Assembly (NCBI GenBank): GCA_965249215.1
Contig: CBDFLN010000001.1
Coordinates: 868,001-932,000 of the forward strand
Source: G963667675 sp965249215
Lineage (GTDB): Bacteria > Chloroflexota > Dehalococcoidia > Lucifugimonadales > UBA3495
Direction of reading: 5' to 3'
Length of the DNA: 64,000 nucleotides
How positions within the stretch are numbered: the first letter of the stretch is position 1; each line of letters opens with the position of its first letter. The notes below the pieces were generated by a model that had not been told where the DNA came from, made no database searches, and saw nothing but the letters and a program-made list of their open reading frames with translations. Shown here piece after piece: positions 50,378-58,728 of this stretch. A program made the translations under genes and the position numbers.

Positions 50378-51349
50378 ATGGAGTTGAACGGCGCCGGCGG
50401 GCCGCAGGCTCAGGCCGACAGGGTTGCACCTTGGTTCCGGAGGCTGGCCCTCGCGTCAGTCCTGTCCACCTTTGCGCTGGTGGTGCTGGGCGCGGTGGTC
50501 CGCGTGACCGGCTCAGGCCTGGGCTGCCCCGACTGGCCTCTTTGCCACGGAGGCGTCCTGCCGCCGGCGGAATCCAAGGCCATCATCGAGTACAGCCACC
50601 GCGTGGTTGCTTCGTTCCTGGTCGGGCCGCTGGTGCTGGCGACGGTGGCCAGCGCCTGGATACTGTACCGCCGCGTGCCCTGGCTGGTCGCGCCGGCCAC
50701 CGTTGCGCTGGTCATGCTGGTGGCGCAAGCCGTGCTGGGCGGGATAACGGTAGTCAACGAGCTGCCAGGCGCGCTGGTGACCGCCCATCTGGCCCTGGGA
50801 GAGGCCCTGCTGGCCTGCCTGGTGTTGATTTGGGTAGTCGCCAGCCGGGGAGCGTTACATTTTTCCTCGGGGACGCTGCCCGACGGCCAACCGGACCGGT
50901 TCCCCTCCCTAATGCTGGCATCGGGGTTTGGGATATACCTAGTCCTGCTATCCGGCTCCTACGTCAGCACGTCCGGGGCCACGGGGGCCTGCCTGGACTG
51001 GCCACACTGCCTGAACAGTGATCTACTTCCAGGCGGGGAGCTCCAGGTGATACACATGGCCCACCGGTTTATAGCCGCCATCATCGGGGTGTTCGTGATT
51101 TACGTCCTGCACCTGGCCATCAGGGGGAAGCACCGTCCGTCGCCCGTCCGTCGCGTGGCTATGGCGATAGTGACGCTGTTCCTGATTGAGATATTGATCG
51201 GCGCGGGCGCGGTGTGGATGGACTTCCCGACGGACATGCGCGGCCTGCACCAGGCGGCAGCCACAGCAGTGTGGGGCATGGCCGTGTGGCTCACTGCCGT
51301 GAATTTCACCAGTCAAACAGTCCGGGATGGGGAGCCGGCCAATGCTTGA
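50378..51349 (+). CDS. ctaA: Heme A synthase (COX15/CtaA)
   Basis: 323 aa with eight membrane helices in two repeats. Oxidises heme O to heme A for aa3-type cytochrome oxidase. TGSGLGCPDWPLCHG and GACLDWPHCLN hold the paired cysteines, and EYSHRVVASFLVG, TAHLALGEA, HMAHRFIAA and GLHQAAATA supply the heme-ligand histidines. I start at the ATG at 50378; the frame reaches 50330 but lacks a signal there. It overlaps ctaB by 8 bases, indicating coupled expression. Points to aerobic respiration. Confidence 0.92.
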   Translation: MELNGAGGPQAQADRVAPWFRRLALASVLSTFALVVLGAVVRVTGSGLGCPDWPLCHGGVLPPAESKAIIEYSHRVVASFLVGPLVLATVASAWILYRRVPWLVAPATVALVMLVAQAVLGGITVVNELPGALVTAHLALGEALLACLVLIWVVASRGALHFSSGTLPDGQPDRFPSLMLASGFGIYLVLLSGSYVSTSGATGACLDWPHCLNSDLLPGGELQVIHMAHRFIAAIIGVFVIYVLHLAIRGKHRPSPVRRVAMAIVTLFLIEILIGAGAVWMDFPTDMRGLHQAAATAVWGMAVWLTAVNFTSQTVRDGEPANA

Positions 51350-52262
51350 TCAGATTCGAATGGCCCGTCCCCGTCTCGCAAGGCCCTCCTGGTCGTTCCG
51401 GGTCATCGCTGACTACCTTGCGCTGACCAAGCCACCGATAATCTCGTTGCTGCTGGTCACTGCAATTGGCGGCATGTTCCTGGCGGCCGACGGCAATCCG
51501 GCCGTTGTCACCGTGCTCCTGGTCTGCGCCGGGGGAGCGTTGGGGGCAGGAGGCGCCAACGCCCTCAACCACTACCTGGACCGAGACATCGACGAGGTGA
51601 TGTCCCGCACCCGGCGGCGGCCCGTCCCTGGGCGGCGAATATCGCCCTCCCGGGCGCTTGTATTTGGGATCCTGCTGAACGTAGCGTCCTTTGCCATTCT
51701 GGCAACCTGGGTGAACCTGCTGGCGGCGGGCCTGACGCTGTCGGCAACGCTGTTCTACGTGCTGGTCTACACCGGGTGGCTGAAGCGCAGCTCGCCTCAG
51801 AACATAGTCATCGGCGGGGCTGCCGGCTCCATTCCCCCCGTGGTAGGGTGGGCGGCCGTCACCGGCGGCTTGGACCTGCCCGCTTTGTACCTGTTCTCCA
51901 TAGTCTTTTTCTGGACGCCCCCCCACTTCTGGGCCCTGGCCCTGCTGATTCAAAAAGACTACGAAGAGGCCCGGATTCCCATGCTCCCCGTGGTGGCAGG
52001 CCGGGAGCAGACCGTATCACAAATCCTGGTCTACTCGGTGGTGCTGGTAGCCCTGTCACTGTTGCTCGCGGCGACGCCTGAGGCAGGATGGGTGTACCTG
52101 GGGTCTGCGGCATTGCTGGGCGCGGTCTTCGTGGTCATAGCCGGGCAACTGAAGCTCCACCCGGTGACCACCCAGGCCCGGAGGCTATACCTCTACTCCC
52201 TGCTTTACCTGGCCCTGCTCTTCGTGGCGATGATGGTGGATAGCACCCTCTCCGTGGGGTAG
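51342..52262 (+). CDS. ctaB: Protoheme IX farnesyltransferase
   Basis: 306-aa UbiA-type prenyltransferase that makes heme O from heme B. NALNHYLDRDIDEVMSRTRR contains the first D-x3-D metal/prenyl-diphosphate motif, and GGAAGSIPPVVGW the conserved loop. About nine membrane helices. The start at 51342 overlaps the ctaA stop. Together the two genes supply heme A. An esterase gene follows after 10 bp and is probably a passenger. Confidence 0.92.
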   Translation: MLDQIRMARPRLARPSWSFRVIADYLALTKPPIISLLLVTAIGGMFLAADGNPAVVTVLLVCAGGALGAGGANALNHYLDRDIDEVMSRTRRRPVPGRRISPSRALVFGILLNVASFAILATWVNLLAAGLTLSATLFYVLVYTGWLKRSSPQNIVIGGAAGSIPPVVGWAAVTGGLDLPALYLFSIVFFWTPPHFWALALLIQKDYEEARIPMLPVVAGREQTVSQILVYSVVLVALSLLLAATPEAGWVYLGSAALLGAVFVVIAGQLKLHPVTTQARRLYLYSLLYLALLFVAMMVDSTLSVG

Positions 52263-52272
52263 AAGTCCGGCC

Positions 52273-52953
52273 ATGCAAAGCGAAGTGCGCCAAGGCGCGG
52301 GCCTGAAATACCTGACAGTGCTTCCCGACGGCTACGACCCGGAGGCTCGCTATCCCCTGGTAGTCATGCTCCACGGCTTTGGGGCCAACATGGCGGACCT
52401 GGCCGGATTAGCCCCCGCCATAAACCCCACCGGCTATGTTTATGCCTGCCCCAACGCTCCCATCTCCTTTAACCTGGGATTCGGCCAGACCGGGTACGCC
52501 TGGATGTCGCCCCGGGGCCAGTCGACTCCGGAAGAAATTGCCAGCGCGGAGCGACTGTTGGGGGAATTCTTCGACGAGGTCTTACAGGAGTTCCAGGTGG
52601 CTCCGGAGCGGGCAGTGCTGCTGGGATTTTCCCAGGGCGGCGGCATGACCTACCGCTGCGGGCTGCAGCGGCGGGAACAATTTGCCGGCCTCGCGGCCCT
52701 CAGCGCAACGTTCCCGGACCCTGGGGAGTTAGAGGCCCGGCTGCCCGGCGGCCGTGCCCAGGCCATCTTCATAGCCCACGGCCGTTCCGACTCCATGGTG
52801 CCCCATGACAGCGCGGTGCGGGCTCGGCGCTTTTTGGAGGAGGCGGGGTACACCCCTGAGTATCATGAATACGACATGGCCCACGAGATCAGGCCTGAGG
52901 TCATCGACGATTTAACGTCCTGGCTGGCGGCGGCGCTTCCACCCCTGGAGTAG
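52273..52953 (+). CDS. Carboxylesterase/phospholipase, alpha/beta hydrolase
   Basis: 226 aa of the COG0400 family. GFSQGGGM holds the nucleophile serine, HGRSDSMVP the acid aspartate, and YDMAHEI the histidine. VMLHGFGANMADL is the oxyanion-hole strand. Cytosolic, no signal peptide. It lies 10 bp after ctaB. Hydrolyses short acyl esters by family; the natural substrate is unknown. Confidence 0.88.
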   Translation: MQSEVRQGAGLKYLTVLPDGYDPEARYPLVVMLHGFGANMADLAGLAPAINPTGYVYACPNAPISFNLGFGQTGYAWMSPRGQSTPEEIASAERLLGEFFDEVLQEFQVAPERAVLLGFSQGGGMTYRCGLQRREQFAGLAALSATFPDPGELEARLPGGRAQAIFIAHGRSDSMVPHDSAVRARRFLEEAGYTPEYHEYDMAHEIRPEVIDDLTSWLAAALPPLE

Positions 52954-53038
52954 TGTGCACATTCGCGGCTGCCCCTGAACTACGCAATCCGAGAAGTGTC
53001 CAAGGCTTGGACAGCCGCCCGTCGGCGGGAAACGGCTT

Positions 53039-53108
53039 GGTTCCGTTTGCTTTTAGGGTTTGCCACGCCTAGGCCTAGATGTGACGGCCACTAAAAGCAA
53101 ACAGAACC
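53039..53108. mobile_element. 70-bp palindromic MITE-like element, copy 1
   Basis: GGTTCCGTTTGCTTTTAG at the left end pairs with CTAAAAGCAAACAGAACC at the right end (one mismatch). A second 70-bp element with the same ends, in the opposite sense, is at 54612. No coding capacity. No clear target duplication. Confidence 0.7.
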
Positions 53109-53373
53109 GTCCTGGCTTAATCGCAGCGAGGTCCTTGTGGGACGGGGCATGTGTGATCACCAGGTATCATGCTCATGCTTCGTCTGATGAGTCAAAAGGA
53201 GCCGGCCGTCAACTGGAACCCCATTTGCTTCTCCTGATCTTCACACCGACTTTCGAAAAGCCTCCTCCCGTTGCCTGGCGGACGCTAATTCACGGCACCG
53301 GGAGATGGTTTTGTGATCCCGATAGGATAGTTGACGGCTTTCGTGGATGCCGCTACTATCACCGCCGTGAAGG
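53109..53373. other. Intergenic, no gene supported
   Basis: Between the MITE-like element and the lipoprotein gene. A 105-codon frame (53060-53377) overlaps the repeat, lacks a ribosome binding site and is not accepted. Confidence 0.5.
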
Positions 53374-54438
53374 ATGACGGGTTCTTTGGACACCCGCAGT
53401 CTGATATGGGGAATGTCGGTGAAAGTTGCCTTCTGGCTATACCTGCTGATGCTTCTTGCTGGAACGGCAGCTTGCGGAGACGGCCACGCAGGGACTCCAC
53501 CAGAGTTGTCTGCAACTGAAACACCGGAGCGACCCACAGCCACACCCACAGAGCAGCCTCCCACCGAAACCCCTCAGACGCCAATCTCCGAAATCCCCCT
53601 GGACCATCCGACAGCGCCTCTTGCCCTGCTGCCCGTCGACGCCTCGTCGTTCACGTTTGTTGACATCGAAAGTGTGGGGCAGAGGCCTGCCTTTCAGGAG
53701 GATGTGGAGTTTCAGCTCAGCCATTTTGTCAGCGGTGACGAGATTCCGTTTGCCGAGGAGTTGCTTCGATCGGTCGGCGCTCGCTCCATGGCCCTATCGA
53801 GTCCGGACGGCCGGTTCGAATGGGCTTGTGTGCTACGAGGCCATTTTGCCCAGGTTCAGTCTGCCCTGCGACAGGCCGCCGAATCCGGGGTTGGTCTGTC
53901 CGTCAGCATCATTGAGACCCACCTACAGGTCGCAATCTTTGCCCTTGTCAGGGAGCGGGCTAGTTCTGAATCCGAGGTCTACCTGACCGTTCTGGACGAG
54001 CAAACTCTAGCAGTAAGCCCGGATCTGGACGCGATGCGGGAGATTATCAACCGGCTGCAGGACAGCCTCAGCCTACCGGAGCCCTTGGCCATGATGCTTC
54101 AGGACTGGGGACTCCCAAACTACCTTCAAGTCTTCAAAGCAGAAATCGGTACCGGCGGTACCCAGTCGAGTCCCATAGAAGCTGTAAGACTCTACGGTGT
54201 GCACGCCACTCTGGGAGAAGATGCGGCCACTATGCTGCGCTTCCTGTGGCAGTTCGACGACGAGGAACAGGCCTCAGCAGCAGCAGCTTGGCTGGGGGAG
54301 CAGGAAGAACCGCACTATCGGAATGCCGGCTATGGAAGCGGTGTACAGGTTGACCGCTGGCTCTCCAGCGGACCGACAGTGTACGCCGAGGTCATCGTAC
54401 CTGATGAAGATGTGCTAGAGCTCATAACGCCGAACTAA
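53374..54438 (+). CDS. Lipoprotein of unknown function
   Basis: 354 aa. The signal peptide (WLYLLMLLAGTAAC) ends in a lipobox. A Thr/Pro/Glu-rich linker covers residues 45-75. The remaining 280 residues form a globular domain with alternating helices and strands (FTFVDIESVGQRPAFQEDVE, AEELLRSVGARSMALSSPDG). I do not recognise the family; the pattern resembles envelope proteins that measure or bind a ligand. The gene is flanked on both sides by 70-bp palindromic elements. Confidence 0.7.
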   Translation: MTGSLDTRSLIWGMSVKVAFWLYLLMLLAGTAACGDGHAGTPPELSATETPERPTATPTEQPPTETPQTPISEIPLDHPTAPLALLPVDASSFTFVDIESVGQRPAFQEDVEFQLSHFVSGDEIPFAEELLRSVGARSMALSSPDGRFEWACVLRGHFAQVQSALRQAAESGVGLSVSIIETHLQVAIFALVRERASSESEVYLTVLDEQTLAVSPDLDAMREIINRLQDSLSLPEPLAMMLQDWGLPNYLQVFKAEIGTGGTQSSPIEAVRLYGVHATLGEDAATMLRFLWQFDDEEQASAAAAWLGEQEEPHYRNAGYGSGVQVDRWLSSGPTVYAEVIVPDEDVLELITPN

Positions 54439-54611
54439 GCGGAGCCGGCTTGATCGCGTGCGGTTCTGTCAGGTGCACTGTAGGTCGTCAGCGTTACCTG
54501 TGTTGATGTCCAGCGAAAATGTCGGCCCAATTGGTCTGCGAAAATGCCCGATTAGGCGATCTCTGCTTGACCTTTGACCTTACCCCCGGAAACAGTATCA
54601 GTGGCAAAGGG

Positions 54612-54681
54612 GGTTCCGTTTGCCTTCGGGGTATATCCTATGTAGCCGTAGGCAGGCCAAACCCTAAAAGCAAACGGAACC
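54612..54681. mobile_element. 70-bp palindromic MITE-like element, copy 2
   Basis: Begins GGTTCCGTTTGCC and ends CCCTAAAAGCAAACGGAACC. Its right end is the reverse complement of the left end of copy 1 over about 26 bases. Same 70-bp length, opposite orientation. Confidence 0.7.
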
Positions 54682-54687
54682 AACGGC

Positions 54688-55110
54688 TTAATCTTCGTCC
54701 TTCCTGGAGAGCACCTTGTTGACCGTGACTTCCAGGACAAGCAGGCCCCCGGCCGCCAGCAGTTCCCTGGCGTAGGCCGGCCCCCTTTCCGGATAGTAGC
54801 GAAAGCACATGCGTTCCAGCACGTCCGCCATGTTGTCCTGGGTAAGCCGGCCCTCCCCTTCTAGCAGCACGTAATCGAAGGGGCGCTGGTCGTTGGCAAC
54901 CGACAGGGACACCTTCGGGTTTTGTCGGACATTCTGGAACTTCACGGTGTTGTCAGGAGCCATTACGTAGGCCTTGCCTTGGGCCTCTAAATCCGCGATG
55001 TACGAGATCGGCGTCACGTGGGGCCGCCCGTCGGGCCGCACCGTGGCCAGGTGGGCCACGTGGCTCTCGGCGAGAAACTTCGATATTTCCTGGGGGGTCA
55101 TCTCAGCCAT
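54688..55110 (-). CDS. Split-barrel flavin/F420-binding protein (PPOX-like) 1
   Basis: 140 aa. ESHVAHLATVRPDGRPHVTP is the standard opening of pyridoxamine-phosphate-oxidase-like and F420-dependent reductases, followed by VKFQNVRQNPKVSLSV. The start at 55110 has GAGGAGGACGGCA upstream and overlaps the preceding gene by 8 bases. It is a paralogue of that gene, and the two may form a heterodimer. Cofactor (FMN or F420) cannot be read off; F420 is plausible given npdG. Confidence 0.85.
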   Translation of the reverse strand: MAEMTPQEISKFLAESHVAHLATVRPDGRPHVTPISYIADLEAQGKAYVMAPDNTVKFQNVRQNPKVSLSVANDQRPFDYVLLEGEGRLTQDNMADVLERMCFRYYPERGPAYARELLAAGGLLVLEVTVNKVLSRKDED

Positions 55111-55624
55111 TGCCGTCCTCCTCATCGGGGTTCGCCGGCAACCAGGGCTGGCCGAACTGCCGCCCGTCGGTCACTATGGACCTGCCTCGCAGCGTGGCAA
55201 ACGCACCTTCGTAGTGGGATAGCATCTTGTCTACCTCGACCTCCATCACCACCAGATGCGCTATTCGGTCCAGCGACTCCCTGGCAAGGGCGCGTCCTCG
55301 TTCCGGGCCGACGTACCCAGCAAGGAGGCGCTCCAAGACCTGCTCCAAGCCATCCTCGGTAATGTGCCCTTTCCCCTCCACCAACACGAATCTGTAGGGG
55401 CGTTCGTCAGAGGCGACGGACAGATAAACCCTGGGGTCGCGGCGGAGGTTCTGTACCTTCACCGACCCGCCAACCAACACGGCGAAGACTCTCCTGTCCC
55501 AGGACCCGAAGGACACCGGCGTCACATGGGGTCGCCCGTCAGCCCGGACTGTGGCCACATGGGCTACATGGGCGCCGCTTTCCAGAAACTCCCACATCTC
55601 CTGGGTGCTCATTTCGTTCTCCAT
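55103..55624 (-). CDS. Split-barrel flavin/F420-binding protein (PPOX-like) 2
   Basis: 173 aa with GAHVAHVATVRADGRPHVTP, VKVQNLRRDPRVYLSVAS and a longer C-terminus than its paralogue (DRIAHLVVMEVEVDKMLSHY). AGGAGG lies 5 bases before the ATG at 55624. An extended -10 promoter is visible upstream. It is co-transcribed with the next gene by overlap. A homodimeric split-barrel role in reducing a small molecule is likely but substrate-free. Confidence 0.85.
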   Translation of the reverse strand: MENEMSTQEMWEFLESGAHVAHVATVRADGRPHVTPVSFGSWDRRVFAVLVGGSVKVQNLRRDPRVYLSVASDERPYRFVLVEGKGHITEDGLEQVLERLLAGYVGPERGRALARESLDRIAHLVVMEVEVDKMLSHYEGAFATLRGRSIVTDGRQFGQPWLPANPDEEDGNG

Positions 55625-55669
55625 GGCCGCCTCCTATCCTTAGAGAAAGACGTGTGTGCAGAGGCCCGG

Positions 55670-55678
55670 ATTATATCA
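55670..55678 (-). promoter_or_regulatory. Extended -10 promoter of the split-barrel pair
   Basis: On the minus strand TGATATAAT, a perfect -10 with the TGn extension, 45 bases before the ATG at 55624. No -35 element at the usual distance. Confidence 0.6.
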
Positions 55679-55868
55679 CTTGGCGGGCTGCCGGACCCGC
55701 CGCAAACCCTGGTACGGGTAGTGCGGCTTGCTGCTCGCGGGATGAGCCCAGACTTGTCCGCTGCCTTGCGCCGGCACCGGCGTCAAGCTATCATTTTACG
55801 TGTCTCCACGACTAACCAGCACTCCCGCGCACCCCATTGCAGCAGCAATTTAAGGCAGCAGGCCGTAA

Positions 55869-56990
55869 TTGACCGCAACGAACCTTAGAACACCCCTCTA
55901 CTCCGCCCACCTTGCCCTTGGGGCTAGGACCATGCCTTTTGGCGGCTGGGACATGCCGGTGCAGTATTCAGGCATTTTGGCGGAGGTCAACGCCGTGCGG
56001 ACCCGGGCGGGAGTGTTCGACGTTTCCCACATGGGCCGCCTGTACATCTCAGGCCCCCAGGCCACCTCGTTCCTGGACTGGGTGCTGACCGGCCCAGTGC
56101 AAAGCCTTTCCGTGGGACGGGCCCGGTATTGCATGATCTGCAACGAAGCCGGGGGCGTCATAGACGACACCATCTTCTACCGGCTGGCCGAGGACCAGTA
56201 TCTCTTGATTCCCAACGCAGGCAACCGGGACGCCGTGGTCGAATGGTTCCACCATTGGATCGAAGCAAAGTTCCCAGGGGAGTGCCTGGTGGAGGACCGG
56301 ACCGAAGCCACCGCCCTGATCGCCCTACAAGGCCCCCAGGCGGTGGACATTATGGACGGGCTTTGCGCGCTTGATTCCGGGGAGTCGCCAGCCGGCCTGC
56401 GCCCCTTTGCATGGGCCGAGGGCAAGCTGGCAGGCAGTCCAATTTTCATTGGACGCACCGGCTACACCGGCGAGGACGGGTTCGAAGTCTCCACCAGCGC
56501 CGCCCATGCTCCAGCCGTATGGCAGCAATTGCTGGAACAGGGAGCGGCGCCATGCGGCCTTGGCGCCAGGGACGTGCTGCGACTGGAGGCCGGCCTACCC
56601 CTCCACGGCCACGAAATCGACGAGCAGACCACTCCCGTAGAGGCCGGGCTGGAACGCTTCGTGCGCTTCGACAAGGAGTACGTGGGCGCCCAGGTATTGC
56701 GCCGGCAAAATCAGGAAGGAACGGAGCGGCGGCTGGTGGGCGTTACCGTGCCTGGACGCAGCGCCCCGCGCCAGGGTTATGCCATCCTGCACGAGGGTGA
56801 AAACATAGGCCACATCACCAGCGGCAGCTACTCCCCTACCCTTGACACCAGCATCGGCATGGGCTACGTTTTGCAAGGTTTCGCCTCTCCCGGCAGCACG
56901 GTCGACCTGGATGTCCGGGGGCGTATTACTCCGGCCCAGATCGTCCCGCTGCCCTTCTACACCAGGCCCAAGAGGAAACAAGGAAATTGA
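55869..56990 (+). CDS. gcvT: Glycine cleavage system T protein (aminomethyltransferase)
   Basis: 373 aa. Transfers the methylene of glycine from the H protein to tetrahydrofolate. The start is TTG at 55869, giving the usual N-terminus LRTPLYSAHLALGARTMPF. FDVSHMGRLYISGPQA and GYTGEDGFEV are typical, with the folate-binding aspartate in EVSGxxA-equivalent positions. The C-terminal GSYSPTLDTSIGMGYV is conserved. It overlaps gcvH by 4 bases. I found no glycine riboswitch in the 240 bp upstream. Confidence 0.93.
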   Translation: MTATNLRTPLYSAHLALGARTMPFGGWDMPVQYSGILAEVNAVRTRAGVFDVSHMGRLYISGPQATSFLDWVLTGPVQSLSVGRARYCMICNEAGGVIDDTIFYRLAEDQYLLIPNAGNRDAVVEWFHHWIEAKFPGECLVEDRTEATALIALQGPQAVDIMDGLCALDSGESPAGLRPFAWAEGKLAGSPIFIGRTGYTGEDGFEVSTSAAHAPAVWQQLLEQGAAPCGLGARDVLRLEAGLPLHGHEIDEQTTPVEAGLERFVRFDKEYVGAQVLRRQNQEGTERRLVGVTVPGRSAPRQGYAILHEGENIGHITSGSYSPTLDTSIGMGYVLQGFASPGSTVDLDVRGRITPAQIVPLPFYTRPKRKQGN

Positions 56991-57379
56991 ATCCCGACGA
57001 CCGGAAATACACCAAAGAACACGAGTGGGTGAAATTAGACGACGCCGACTCGCAGCAGGCCTTGGTGGGAATTACGGATTTCGCCCAGGAGCAGTTGGGG
57101 GACATCGTCTATTTCGAACTGCCCGAGCCGGGGGCGAACGTTGCACAACTGGGCAAGATGGGCGAAGTCGAGTCGGTTAAATCGGTGTCCGACCTGTTCT
57201 CGCCGGTAAGCGGCGAGGTGGTAGAGGTCAACTCCACGCTCACCGACAACCCCGAGGTTGCCAACAATGACCCCTTCGGCGAAGGCTGGCTCATCCGCAT
57301 GACTATGAGCGATCCTGCCGAGCTTGCAGGTTTGATGACGGCCGCCGATTACGAGTCCTACATCTCCGGACTGTCATGA
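56987..57379 (+). CDS. gcvH: Glycine cleavage system H protein
   Basis: 130-aa lipoyl carrier. The lipoylated lysine is K65 in GEVESVKSVSD. HEWVKLDDADSQQALVGIT at the start and GEVVEVN later are standard. Starts at TTG overlapping gcvT and ends overlapping gcvPA (ATGA), so all four genes are translationally chained. Needs a lipoate ligase or synthase encoded elsewhere. Confidence 0.95.
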   Translation: MNPDDRKYTKEHEWVKLDDADSQQALVGITDFAQEQLGDIVYFELPEPGANVAQLGKMGEVESVKSVSDLFSPVSGEVVEVNSTLTDNPEVANNDPFGEGWLIRMTMSDPAELAGLMTAADYESYISGLS

Positions 57380-58728
57380 CGTTGTCAGGCCAAGTCCAGC
57401 CGCGCCTCCCCGGCGGCGCGTTCCAGTCCCACTACATCCCCAACACCCCGGCAGACCAGGCGGATATGCTCTCTATTTTGGGCCTAACCTGCCTGGACGA
57501 CCTGTTTCTCGACATACCCGAGGGCTACCGCAACCCGCCTCTAAATTTGCCCGGCCCCCTGTCGGAACTGGAGATTCAGCAGGAGTTGGGGTCCCTCGCT
57601 TCCCGCAACCGGCCCCTGGGCAGCGGACCGTCATTCCTGGGCGCCGGGTCCTACCACCACTTTATCCCGGCCATCGTCAAGGCCCTGGTGACCAGGGGAG
57701 AGTTTCTAACGGCTTACACCCCTTACCAGGCGGAGGCCAGCCAAGGCACCCTGCAGGTGATCTTCGAGTTCCAGACCATGGTCTGCAACCTGTTTGGCAT
57801 GGAAGTAGCCAACGCGGGCATGTACGACGGCGCCACCAGCCTGGCCGAAGCGGCCCTCATGGCCTGCCGGGTGACCCGGCGCGATAAAGTAGCCTTGGCC
57901 GATACTCTGTCTCCGACATACCGGGATGTAATCGAGACCTACTGCCAGGGCCAGGACATCCAGACGACGACCGTTTCCGCAGCCGCACCCGATGTAGATC
58001 AGACCACCGCCTGCCTGGCGGTGCAGTATCCCAACCATTTTGGCTACGTCGAAGACCTGGCCGCCCACGCCTCCGCTGCTCATGACCAACAGGCCCTGTT
58101 CGTCGTGTCGGCAGACCCCACCGCCGTGGCAATGTTCCAAGCGCCGGGCCACTACGGGGCCGACATCGTTACCGGCGAAGGCCAGCCCCTTGGCATTCCC
58201 CCCAGCTTCGGCGGCCCCTACGTCGGCCTGTTCGCCACCAAGCAGGAGTATGTCCGCCAGATGCCCAGCCGGCTTGCCGGACGCACCGTGGACCGCCTGG
58301 GAAACCCCGGCTACGTCCTTACGCTCCAGACCAGGGAACAGCACATCCGCCGGGAGCGGGCCACCAGCAACATCTGCACCAACGAGGCCCTGTACGCCCT
58401 GGCGGCCACCGTTTACCTGGCGGCCCTGGGCAAGCAGGGCCTCCGGCAGGTGGCCGAGCTGTGCTACCACAAGGCCCACTATGCCGCCTCTCGCATCGCC
58501 CGGCTGCCCGGCTACTCCCTGCCCATCGACGGGACCTTCTTCCAGGAGTTTTTGGTCCAGTGCCCCATATCCCCCGCCGAGGTGAACCGCAGGCTGCTCG
58601 AACTCAACATCCTGGGCGGCCTGGACGTCAGCGAGGCCGTCCCCAACGGCATGTTGCTCTGCGTCACCGAGATGTGCTCCCGCCAGGACATCGACGCACT
58701 GGTGGACGCGCTGGGAGAAATCGGCTGA
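57376..58728 (+). CDS. gcvPA: Glycine dehydrogenase (decarboxylating) subunit 1
   Basis: 450 aa, the N-terminal half of a split P protein. HYIPNTPADQADMLSILGL, FLGAGSYHHFIPAIVKAL and YTPYQAEASQGTLQVIFEFQ are canonical. It lacks the PLP lysine, which lies in subunit 2. Overlaps gcvH by 4 bases and subunit 2 by 1 base (TGATG). The split form is common in Chloroflexota, Firmicutes and archaea. Confidence 0.95.
   Translation: MTLSGQVQPRLPGGAFQSHYIPNTPADQADMLSILGLTCLDDLFLDIPEGYRNPPLNLPGPLSELEIQQELGSLASRNRPLGSGPSFLGAGSYHHFIPAIVKALVTRGEFLTAYTPYQAEASQGTLQVIFEFQTMVCNLFGMEVANAGMYDGATSLAEAALMACRVTRRDKVALADTLSPTYRDVIETYCQGQDIQTTTVSAAAPDVDQTTACLAVQYPNHFGYVEDLAAHASAAHDQQALFVVSADPTAVAMFQAPGHYGADIVTGEGQPLGIPPSFGGPYVGLFATKQEYVRQMPSRLAGRTVDRLGNPGYVLTLQTREQHIRRERATSNICTNEALYALAATVYLAALGKQGLRQVAELCYHKAHYAASRIARLPGYSLPIDGTFFQEFLVQCPISPAEVNRRLLELNILGGLDVSEAVPNGMLLCVTEMCSRQDIDALVDALGEIG

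Noticed and set aside
53060..53377. 105-codon frame upstream of the lipoprotein
   Set aside because: Starts inside the 70-bp palindromic element, lacks a ribosome binding site and has no protein-like composition.
55625..55868. Glycine riboswitch before gcvT
   Set aside because: No tandem aptamer pattern or conserved purine-rich core could be seen.
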